Position numbers and translations under genes: made by a program | Shown here: positions 55,861-64,000 of the stretch, in pieces | Layout: every line of letters begins with the position of its first letter | Numbering within the stretch: position 1 is the first letter of the stretch | The notes under the pieces: generated by a model | What the model was told of the DNA's origin: nothing | Databases searched by the model: none | The model's input: only the letters and a program-made list of their open reading frames with translations | Origin: Marasmius tenuissimus | Taxonomy: Eukaryota > Basidiomycota > Agaricomycetes > Agaricales > Marasmiaceae | Direction of reading: 5' to 3' | Assembly: GCA_029532415.1 (NCBI GenBank) | Contig: JAQOTA010000050.1 | Location: forward strand, 4,464,001 to 4,528,000 | DNA length: 64,000 bases

Positions 55861-56561
55861 CTACTTTTGGATAGCACCAAAGACAGGACTTTCAACTTCG
55901 TGAATAGGTTTTTGGCCAGCGGGTGTTCCGGGGATGGTCTTTGTCAAACCCTAGTAAAGTGAATGGTAAGTCTTCTAGATGGAAGGGGAAGGGGGGTCGA
56001 CTTGCCAGCTTCTCAAACATGCACTTGTTGAGCGAACGTTCCGGTTTCCGACACATGTAGTATTCCTGAGTATTTCATTAGCGGGGTGCTCGACCGGAAG
56101 GGTGGCAGGGTATGCGCACTTGGTTATTATTCTCTAAGCAATTCCAGTGCTCTTGGAATTGCGAAAGACAGTTCTCCCTCATCTTGGCAATCCTGTTTAC
56201 AGTTTTGAAATTTCAGTCAACGAGTCGTGCATGCATTAAAATAATGAGCCCGACGCACAAGTCCGTTGCACATCTCGTCACTCTACGTCCTTCCTTCAGA
56301 CAATGACCGGGATCACGGTTCTCGTTCTTGCAGAGCATAAAGTCCTCTAGTCATTAAACTTCATGAGTGTACTTTATCAAAATAGAGCTGGCTTCGCGAC
56401 TCACCATTGTAATCCTTGCAGTACGCCCCAATGAAGAACGCGGCGCTCTTGAGAGGTGCACTCGTGAGGCCTAGCTCAGGAACCTTGGGAACATTATCCG
56501 GTAGTGGTGTCGGATCGGTGTAAGGCCTTGTCTCTACCGAACCCTGTTGGAACGAGCTCAT
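55861..56561 (-). CDS. NADH:ubiquinone oxidoreductase subunit NDUFA8 (NUO-20.8)
   Basis: Complex I accessory subunit of the intermembrane space. Exons in transcription order 56561-56405, 56346-56259, 56192-56120, 56065-56006, 55950-55861; 155 residues. The N-terminus TPLPDNVPKVPELGLTSAPL is the fungal signature. Four CX9C motifs form the double CHCH fold: C-KDYNEDFML-C, C-LKEGRRVTR-C, C-LSQFQEHWN-C and C-RKPERSLNK-C. The end reads GLTKTIPGTPAGQKP and onward. The fourth intron begins with GCAAGT and ends with TAG, a GC-AG intron; no GT donor fits. The final 30 residues and all phases agree with the family. The ATG is 151 bp from that of the ubiquitin-like protein gene on the other strand. Confidence 0.95.
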
Positions 56562-56712
56562 CGTCGACGTCGTTGGTTATGTTGGACGGCGACGCCGGAA
56601 ATAGTCGCCTCAAGTGACTCCGGCACACCGGAGCAATTTCAAACTCCGCTCTCCGGTTCGCCGTGAGCGTGATTCGGTTCCTCAACCTCCTCAGTCTTCC
56701 CCCACGATACAC

Positions 56713-57351
56713 GATGGTGAGCTTTCCTCCTCCCAAGTTCATGCTTGATTAACGCGTCTAACTCTTGTGCTAGCAAGCCCGAGGTCCTCCCAAGATCTAC
56801 CAGTTGTTAGTACGAACACAAAAACTCACCATCTTCGTGACCGCACAACCCACCGACACGATCGCGTCCGTGAAGGAGGAAGTTTTATCAGCATTGTCTT
56901 CAGACGCGAATCAAAAAGCAGACATGGAGGATCCCGTTCCCTCTGTTCAAACCGTGGACGATTTCGAACTCTCTAAGCCTATCCGAGGCAAAGATCGAAA
57001 TGCCCCTCCATCTGGGTACGAACTCTTGAAATCGACAACTAAAATCAAGGATGCGAAATTGGTCGGGTGGGAAACGTTGTATATACAGTTCAGAGATCCA
57101 TCTGGTAAGTCGTCTGTTTCTATCGAAAAAGTCCTATCCTCCATTGTCACATACAAAATGGAACTCGAATATAACTGTGATCGTTTTTCTTTCTTTCCCT
57201 CCATCTTCCCACTTCCGTAGGTGAACTTGTCCCTGTGGAGGCCGTAGATCCGCCTATCGAGGATGATGACGATGAGGGAATGCCGCCACCGCCGCCACCT
57301 GATGCCATGGAGTCAGATGTGAGGAAAGGCAAACGCAAGGCAGAAGACTGA
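56713..57351 (+). CDS. Ubiquitin-like-fold protein, unknown function
   Basis: Exons 56713-56715 (only the ATG), 56774-57104, 57221-57351; 154 residues. The N-terminal 90 residues read as a divergent ubiquitin-like domain: strand KIYQLLVRTQKLTIFV, then a turn and helix TDTIASVKEEVLSAL, later GYELLKSTTKIKDAKLVGW, which resembles the closing ubiquitin strands. The C-terminus is acidic, Pro-rich (a run of six Pro) and then basic, ending RKGKRKAED, a possible nuclear signal. I cannot assign it to a named family; fungal splicing- or transcription-associated proteins of this kind exist. A first coding exon of exactly three bases is supported by a GTGAGC donor right after the ATG and by the absence of another Met. 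Confidence 0.72.
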
Positions 57352-57441
57352 GTGGGGTGTTTGTTTAGCTTTCGAATACGGGGAGCGGTGGTGGGCTACC
57401 CTGCGGACATTTTTACACGCCATACGACAGGACTGCCTGAA

Positions 57442-58132
57442 TCATTTCTTGGGAAGCTGGGATCTGACCCACGGACGAGGTGTCATAGGGAGAAGAGCAG
57501 CGGCGACGCGACGACCTTCTTCTGACAATAAGTTGTACGTCGAGCACGCATTCCGCTGGACATATCTTTTAGATATCTTCTTGTAATTTCTTTTCGAAGA
57601 ACGCACTGTATCCATAACATCTAACTGAATTCCAAGACCGTTCATATATTCGCGAATGTAAGGTGGAGGTTGGAGTGTTGTTTTTCCAGTCCCAAGAATC
57701 AGAATTTCTGAGGGCAGACATCTCAGCGAGAGTACGTGGCCTGAGGGACGGACTCTAAAACTCACCTGGCCTGGGAGCAACGACCTCGAATACGTCAAAG
57801 TGTTCCTTCGCCCAACCGTCCCAAAACGACATGGGTGTGTCCCATAGGTAAACCTTTCCTTCGAGGAATATGCATGAGGAAGGAATTACTAGGCCGTCTG
57901 TTAGCTGAATCCCGTTGGCGGTTATATTGTTGACTTGAACTGGGGGAGGAACATCGCCCTCCAGGATGTTGACGAAGGGCTCTTTTCTAGGTCCATTCCA
58001 GCGAGTGACACTGGTATGAAGTAGCCGTGCTGAAGGAAACGTATGCCGACAGAATCTTTGAGGATGAGATGCCCTCTGTGCTGTTGAAGTGAGTCTGCGT
58101 AATAACGCATTGGCCGCTCTTTGGGTCTGCAT
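57442..58132 (-). CDS. Complex I assembly factor NDUFAF3-like (Mth938/DUF498 domain)
   Basis: Exons in transcription order 58132-57766, 57707-57607, 57555-57442; 193 residues. The N-terminus is a mitochondrial presequence (MQTQRAANALLRRLTST). The domain begins FVNILEGDVPPPVQVNNI, then LTDGLVIPSSCIFLEGKVYLWD, PRPEILILGTGKTTLQPP, GIQLDVMDTRNACSTYNLL and EEGRRVAAALLP, which match the NDUFAF3 family almost block by block. In animals and yeasts this protein, with NDUFAF4, assembles the membrane arm junction of complex I. The gene is divergent from the Rab escort gene: 126 bp separate the two ATGs. It lies in the same 3-kb stretch as NDUFA8. Confidence 0.93.
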
Positions 58133-58258
58133 GTGGGAGTCGTGAAGAGAGTCGCGTCGGGCTTTGCGGGGACAGCCTGCTTGGACATTCCGGCGGTACA
58201 CATCCGCGTCATTACTAATATTAGCAATCTTCCTTGTCCTTCAGCTTCAACACCCACC

Positions 58259-59975
58259 ATGGAACGCGATGAAGGAGCTTTCGATACCATTGTGATTGGA
58301 ACTGGACTTACAGAGTCAATTACAGCAGCGTGAGCCCATTCAATCTTGCGATTTACTGATCGCTCAAGCCAGCCTTGCTCAAGGACTTTACAGTGCTTTA
58401 TCTAAAGCTGGCTTCAAGGTAGCTCAGCTCGATGAGAATCAATATTATGGCGCAGAAGAGGCCAGTCTGCCACAAGATGAACTACTGCAGTGGCAGGATC
58501 GTCAACCCGCTGCCGACGATATCTATTCTTCGCATACTCGGTCAACAGGCGACGTCCTACCTCAATCACGACAATATTCCTTGTCCCTCCTACCATCTAT
58601 CATCCCATCTACTGGCCCCCTCATTTCCTCGTTGATTCAGTCAGGAGTGTCGAGATACGGAGAATTTCAAATGATTGAAGATGTCGCGATGTATCACCCA
58701 TCAGGCACAGTCAAGATTGTACCAGGAAGCAAAGAGGAAATCTTCAGAGATAAATCTATCACCCTTGTCGACAAACGCCGGCTTATGCGCTTTCTCAAAT
58801 TTGCATCGGGAGACTTTGAGGATTCGAAGGAGCTGGAGGGGAAGAAGGAACAGGATTTCTTCGAGTTCTTGCAATCGACCTTTTCGCTGAACGACGAGAC
58901 AGCGAGTGCAATCGTCTATGCTCTCAGCTACTGTCAGTCCCCGTCAGATCCGACAATAGGTGCATTGGAAAGATTGCGACGCTACCTTCGATCTGCTGGA
59001 AGATATGGTCGTTCTCCATTCCTCGTCGGTCATTATGGCAGTGTCGGAGAGATAGCTCAGGGATTCTGTCGTACATCAGCCGTGTCTGGAGGAGTTTACA
59101 TTCTCGGACGAAAGATTACATCCGTCAAACGTACAGCAGACCAAGTATCCACGGAGCAACAACCACAATATGTCATCCAGATGAACGAATTCCCGGAACC
59201 ACTCACCTGTAAAGTCCTCATCTCGTCGGCGAGCAGGATACCTGACAGCCTTCTTCCTCCCTCACGGCTTTCGGAGCTTCGCAAAGCGTCGGGTTCCTCG
59301 ACGGTAGCGAGATGTATGGCCATCATCGACAAACCTCTTTCGTTCAGACCTCCAGGTCAAGAAGATACTCCACCTGAGCCTGAGCCTGATGGCGAAGAAG
59401 AGACCAGAGCAGATACTCCCCCACAACGACCCAAATCGATGGATGTCGGTATCCTCATCTTCCCGCCCTCATCGCTCCCCGGTGGTAAAGCCACATCCAC
59501 CGTAGACGTCCTCATTCAAGGAGAAGGGACGATGTCTACACCCCAAGGAAAGTGGATAGTCTACATAACAACGATCAACTCAACAAACGAGTCACCCGAA
59601 GACCTACTACGCCCATACCTCGAAGCCACGCTTCGTTTCAGAAAGTCGGAGGAAGACACCACCATCACGCCTCTATTCACATCGTTCTACAACCAACGCG
59701 CTCCACTCCCATCGTACGCCACCTCCGCACCGCTTTCGCCTTCTAATTCCCCTTCGTTCAAGTTGGCGGACACGAGTCTGCCGAATTACATCCTGGTCCC
59801 TCAACTTCCTCAGCAACCACTTCCTGAACCTGCGGATGTGGCTAACGTGAATGCGGAGAAAGTGTTTAGGGATGTGATACGGATTCTGCGACCGGAGGTT
59901 TTGGAGCAGGAGGGAGAGTCTGAGCTGACGTTTTGGCCACCGCTTCCGAATGATGAGGGTGATGAGGACGACTAA
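58259..59975 (+). CDS. MRS6: Rab escort protein (REP/Mrs6)
   Basis: Presents newly made Rab GTPases to geranylgeranyl transferase II. Exons 58259-58329 and 58373-59975; 557 residues. The GDI/REP fold starts FDTIVIGTGLTESITAA (dinucleotide-fold-like Gly-rich turn), then DENQYYG and, later, PFLVGHYGSVGEIAQGFCR and TSAVSGGVYILGR, the conserved sequence region of the GDI/REP family. Length over 550 residues and an insertion between conserved blocks separate it from the 440-residue GDIs. An acidic Glu/Pro-rich loop (about 59355-59440) is inserted in the second half. The C-terminus is acidic (PLPNDEGDEDD). The acceptor at 58372 was chosen because it alone keeps the frame. Confidence 0.9.
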
Positions 59976-60684
59976 CTGACTAATGGTGAAGGCGGGAGGG
60001 CTATTGGTCCGCGTTTGGGATATCGGTGTTCCTGTAGATGGCTGTATCATACACATATCTTAAAGTCGACCTACTTCGATACTCGATGTGTTCGGGTAAA
60101 GGGAACCATAAAGCAGAATGAGTTCGTCTTCAGAAGAGTCAAGACTATACCCGTCCTCGAATCATTCAAGGGCGTACAAAGCCACTAGGCCGAGCCGTTG
60201 TAGATGGCTCTTGAAGCTCTTTATTGCTGTCAGGAGAAGTAACAGGTCGTAAATTTGCGTTATATTCATGATGTGATTCAACTCCGACGGATGGGAAAAC
60301 GCTTCGAGGACTGCGCCCCAACGCGTAGTACCGTCCGTTCACGTTTTCTAGTATGCACTACTGTACATACTGGTATCATAGAATAGATTATAGAAGGCAG
60401 TCCCTTACATATATAGCGAGGGTTACCGTTACTTCTAAATCGCCATCAAGCTCTAGTACTCTGGCTTGTATTGAACTCCAAAATTATCCCCAAGACGATC
60501 ACCAACTGTTCCCATGCTTCCAGGCCGCCCAACCGCCTTCTCTAGCTGCCTTTGGTACGACACTTTACGGAGTCGGGCAGTTTCACCCGGTGTGAGGTGA
60601 ATGTATATTTCGACGCTGCACATTCGTCATTCTCAGCGACATTCATTCTCAGCGAGATTCATTAACTAAAGCAAGTTTCCAGAC
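59976..60684. other. Intergenic region
   Basis: About 700 nt between convergent genes. It contains a 16-bp tandem repeat (cattctcagcgacatt then cattctcagcgagatt) at 60628-60659. No gene supported. Confidence 0.5.
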
Positions 60685-61731
60685 TTACCTAACGGCGTGC
60701 AAAAGGAAAGCGATCCAAAGAGCGGGCGCAAAGCTCAGTCGTAAGGCAGAGCCGATACTCACAATGTTCGTCCACATAGCCGGAACTGCGACATATGTGG
60801 CGTCAAGGGAGCCAGTGAGACAGGTAGGATAGAGTTCTTCCAACTTCGTCGAGTTGTTGTCGATCGTATACAGAACCTCCTCCCATCTCCACACCTATAA
60901 AATGGTTGTGAGTTTCTTATTTTTTTGCACCACGAAGTGAATGGAAAGCTCACAGTGTGATACTGGCCAATAGCTGCGACTGTCTTAGCAATGATGAACA
61001 TCAAAAGTCGGACAGTAATGATAGACTCGGCATAGAACCATGTCCTGAGCATCCACTTTCGATGTTGGTCGATTTGGAGCTTCTTGATGTTGAACCAGGC
61101 GATGGTTGCAGAGACCAGCGTCAAGGCTCCCAGAAGAACAATCCCGGATTGGATAGAGGGGTCGCCGCCCATTGAATGGCGCGTCATGGCGAATGCACCT
61201 CCGGTACCAACGAAGAGAAGCAGCAATGATGCATATCCGGTGAGACGGTGCACGATAATGGCGCGGTACCGGATGGCGGGAACAAACTGGAAGACGGCGA
61301 GGAGGCCAGCTGGAAGAATCGCACCGAGGTGGACCAGCATTGCTGCTTTGTAAAGTCCTCCTCTTGACCAGAACCCCTCTCCAGGGACGACACCCTTGAG
61401 CAGGGTCGGAGGGTGAAGGTACATGAATCGAGCGAGCACAAATCCAAACATTGCACCGCTGGAGAGTGGCTAGACGTCAGTCCTGACCATGAGAAATTGC
61501 AGACGAATCTTACCCGAAAATAAAGCCTAGTAAAAGTAGGGCCATTGAGTGAATGAACCTGTGGTAGTCGATGAAAAACTCACAGAGGACGAAGTTGTAA
61601 CCTTTCTTGAAGCCTAATGTTTGGAAGAGGCGAACAAAGACATTAGGTCAGGGCTTTGCTGAAGGCTCTTGAGACGTGTCGCTGTCAAGAGTAGTTCGAG
61701 GCTGCAAATTGTTCGAAAGCGTAGTGTTCAT
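60685..61731 (-). CDS. DUF2306-type multi-pass membrane protein (in-frame TGA near N-terminus)
   Basis: Predicted integral membrane protein of the DUF2306 type; function unknown. The first exon is 61731-61584. The next runs through FIFGGAMFGFVLARFMYLHPP and HLGAILPAGLLAVFQFVPAIR, YRAIIVHRLTGYASLLLLF, IQSGIVLLGALTLVSATIAW and QIDQHRKWMLRTWFYAE, then a C-terminal segment ending FAPALWIAFLLHAVR. HRLTGY and QHRKWM-R are the conserved His motifs. In the first exon the codons after residue 27 are interrupted by a TGA at 61648-61650, although the following codons (PNVFVRLFQTLGFKKGYNF) look coding and in frame. No splice pair removes this stop. Initiation at an internal Met, read-through, or a nonsense allele are possible. 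The 3' end may have one more intron. Confidence 0.7.
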
Positions 61732-62332
61732 GATGTGATTCTGAGTAGGAATCGAGGGCGATGGGAGGATGCCTGGGGCGTGTTGGCCTCATTTTATAGC
61801 TCATCTTGTTGTGCAGATCACACATCATGAGCAGCCAGAGCACGATTGTTCAAGGTGTTAATGAAGCTCTGGTGGCGCGATGCCGCGCATCGAGGACCAC
61901 CTCAAGCCATGTAACCGTGTTGCCGGAAGTTCCCAGCCGCTCAAATGACGCATACATACCATGACTTGAAAGGCCGGAAATTCCAAGTAAATTTCCTGTA
62001 TCGGTTCGGCAAGGATCGATCGCCAGAATCAACCAGTCTCTGGAAGTTGACGTCGGTTTTGACGCGAGAGACAAGCCAGATATAGGATTAGGCAATGATA
62101 GTCCGGATTGGAGATACACGCATAATGATTGATACACTTTGTAGAGACGTTCCAACGGAGAGGTGAAGGAAGAAGAGTAGGGATACATCAAGGTCCGTAG
62201 AAAAGTCCTCAGGATGAAGGGCTCGTAGCGGAAAGCCTTTATATAGCGATCTCCCCCATGGTCCAAGTTAGTTGATCTGGATGAGTCAGTACATGCCTGT
62301 TTTAATGAATGGCGGCACAGTGCGACGCACAC
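61732..62332. other. Intergenic region
   Basis: About 600 nt between the DUF2306-type gene and the end of the second transcription-factor paralog. A 160-codon minus-strand open frame (61850-62332) follows the factor's stop codon and has no recognisable domain or start context; I treat it as the 3' region. Confidence 0.5.
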
Positions 62333-64000
62333 TCAGCCAAACCCAAACCCAGGTGGCGCCTCAGACCACATCGACATCGCACTGAGTCCTGTTGCCTGCT
62401 CGGGTCGCTGGGAACCGGAGGGATTTCCGTCACCCTCTCCGTAATAAGAGTTACTCAGGTTTTCCATCCCATTCGTCGTCCAGGATATAGAAGCCAAATG
62501 GTCAAAGAACTCGGCATCCGCCAAAGTTGGAAAGTCCAAAGGAAAATGCGTATCGTTCGTGGTAGGTATTGCATCCGGTACGGCGGCGGCGTTGTCGATA
62601 GTCATTGACCCGTCAATAGCATTGGAGGTCGACGGTACCATGCCCATCAAAGGAAACCAAAACCCAGCACCATCATCCAACTGTGCCCAATCAGCTTGCG
62701 TCATATGTTGTCCATGCACAGGAAGCCGACCAAGCTCGTCGCTGTACATCGGAAGCGGAGATACATTCTGTCGCGTAGCCTGAGTGCTGCTTCCAGGGGT
62801 AGAGCCATAGGCTTTCATCACTCTCCGGGAACCAGCGATGTTCCGATGCTCATTATCGACGGGTGGCGAGCTATCCTCTGAAACCGTGGTCGCAGAAATC
62901 GGACTATCTTCGTCTCTTGCTCGCTTGTTCGTCGCCGAAGAGCTGATCTGAGAGAGAGGGAGCTCACCCACAGATGTCAAGCCGCACAATACGTCCCTAG
63001 AGAGTACCAAGTATCCATATCAGCGAGGGTGAACGTTGTGGTTGTACACTTACAGTAAACGTCCAGCGGCGTGCCATCTAGTAACAGACAAACTAGTTCA
63101 GTGTACGATTCCAAAAACGGTTTCCTAGTACCTTTTACTTACCGATCCTCGGACGATCGTAACGCCTCCATGCATTTATGAACATCCGCCATGTCTTTCG
63201 TAGGGTCTGCCGATACTCCTGATCGCTTTCCTTCCCATATGTTCAACAACAGTATGATGCCGCACGAGAAGACAGCTCCCTGTCAACAGAGCGGACGTTA
63301 GCTTGGTTTTCCAGGAGAAAAAAGGACATGACTGAGCGTACTATGCTAGACGGTGACAGAATACCCGTTCGCCTTCGTTGGATGTCAGCGATACGAATGC
63401 ATGACCGAGCAGCATTCGTGCAGATCGCCAGTGAGGGGAATGAGAGAGGTGACGGTTTCTTTGGTGAAGGTATAAATTGCCGATGTATGAGGACTTGCAA
63501 CAGGTAATACTCTGTGTATAAATCGGCTGACTGTCTGAAGAAGACATCGTTTTCCCGGCTGGGATCCCACCGAACTGGTACAACCTAGCAGTTAGGCAAA
63601 ACAGAAAGGAGTTTTTGGAGAGCTACGCACGATATTCAGGGACGGTGTCCACCCATTTGTTTAAGGCAGAATCCAACTCTGTAACGATACGCTGCTCCCA
63701 TTGAGGGCCAACAAGCCCGAGCAGGGCCCTCGATTTATTGATACTGTACTGTATGGGAAAGGCGAGTCAACAAACCTCTCTCAACATCATTCTCTTCCCT
63801 TCACTTACGATCGTCCGCAATGCCAGTGCTAAGATTTTTACGAGCTTCAACAGAGAAACAAAGAAGGATACGGTTGAAGGTTTCCCGGGGGGCTGGCGCC
63901 AGGCTTGTTCGGGATCAGGATGTTCCCAATACTCGTCGTCACATTCGATAGGCAAATCAAGATCGTAGCTTGGGTTGAGAACATCAGATGAACGAGCAAT
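62333..64000 (-). CDS. Zn2Cys6 fungal transcription factor, paralog 2 (5' end outside window)
   Basis: C-terminal half of a gene closely similar to the factor at 50100-53407, on the opposite strand. From the window edge inward it matches: DLDLPIECDDEYWEHPDP, QPPGKPSTVSFFVSLLKLV, then the segments corresponding to RWDPSRENDVFF, and a final exon with ATNKRARDEDSPISATTV and SMWSEAPPGFGFG at the end. Exon borders are at equivalent positions. Differences are concentrated in the last, low-complexity exon, which has small insertions (for example a TIDNAAAVPDAIP stretch). The zinc cluster lies beyond the window, so DNA-binding competence cannot be judged. No frame break was seen. Confidence 0.88.

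Noticed and set aside
61850..62332. 160-codon minus-strand open frame
   Set aside because: Directly follows the stop of the transcription-factor paralog, lacks recognisable domain or splice support.
1..64000. tRNA, rRNA, CRISPR array or prophage
   Set aside because: No cloverleaf with a conserved T-arm, no rRNA motif and no regularly spaced repeats were seen; intron-rich genes show a eukaryotic nuclear genome.

Overview
This window is nuclear DNA from a filamentous basidiomycete, most likely an Agaricomycete. Nearly every gene is split by short introns (about 50-60 nt, GT...AG, C-T-R-A-Y-type branch points). Genes lie close together on both strands. Several proteins belong to families I know mainly from mushrooms and polypores (DUF7330-like and DUF6699-like proteins). 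Exon models were built by hand from splice consensus, reading phase and recalled family motifs; no alignment or transcript data were available.

Layout. 1-8.6 kb holds core genes: the 3' part of a KEX1-type carboxypeptidase, the DASH subunit Spc19, a gephyrin/CnxE molybdenum-cofactor protein, a probable Nol11/Utp8-like nucleolar protein and a small coiled-coil protein. 8.6-12.9 kb is a lineage-specific tandem array of DUF7330-like genes: one pseudogene, two near-identical copies ending in a CaaX-type cysteine motif, and one diverged copy. 13-26 kb holds a large Ser-rich intronless protein, an omega-like glutathione transferase, the CaaX protease RCE1 with a Tc1/mariner-type element just before its start codon, a MYND protein, a DUF6699-like protein and a small zinc-ribbon membrane protein. 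26-32 kb has two MFS transporters (monocarboxylate-like and sugar/lactose-permease-like) and an unresolved locus. 32.6-43.4 kb has lysophosphatidate acyltransferase, a Pgc1-like glycerophosphodiesterase, a full-length ABCC (Yor1-like) pump and a methylglutaconyl-CoA hydratase-like enzyme. 44.9-50 kb has a Tyr/Pro-rich protein, the complex I subunit NDUFA1, a lipoate-protein ligase with a probable AT-AC intron, and a foldback repeat. 50.1-64 kb has two inverted paralogous Zn2Cys6 transcription factors flanking FES1, NDUFA8, a ubiquitin-like protein, NDUFAF3, a Rab escort protein and a DUF2306-type membrane protein.

Shared themes. Three genes serve mitochondrial complex I (NDUFA1, NDUFA8, NDUFAF3) and two more act in mitochondria (lipoate ligase, enoyl-CoA hydratase). 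Protein prenylation is represented by RCE1, the Rab escort protein and the CaaX-ended DUF7330-like proteins. I did not find a secondary-metabolite cluster, CRISPR array, rRNA or tRNA. The most unusual items are the DUF7330 array, the element at RCE1, the candidate AT-AC intron, a 6-nt microexon, and the inverted transcription-factor pair.
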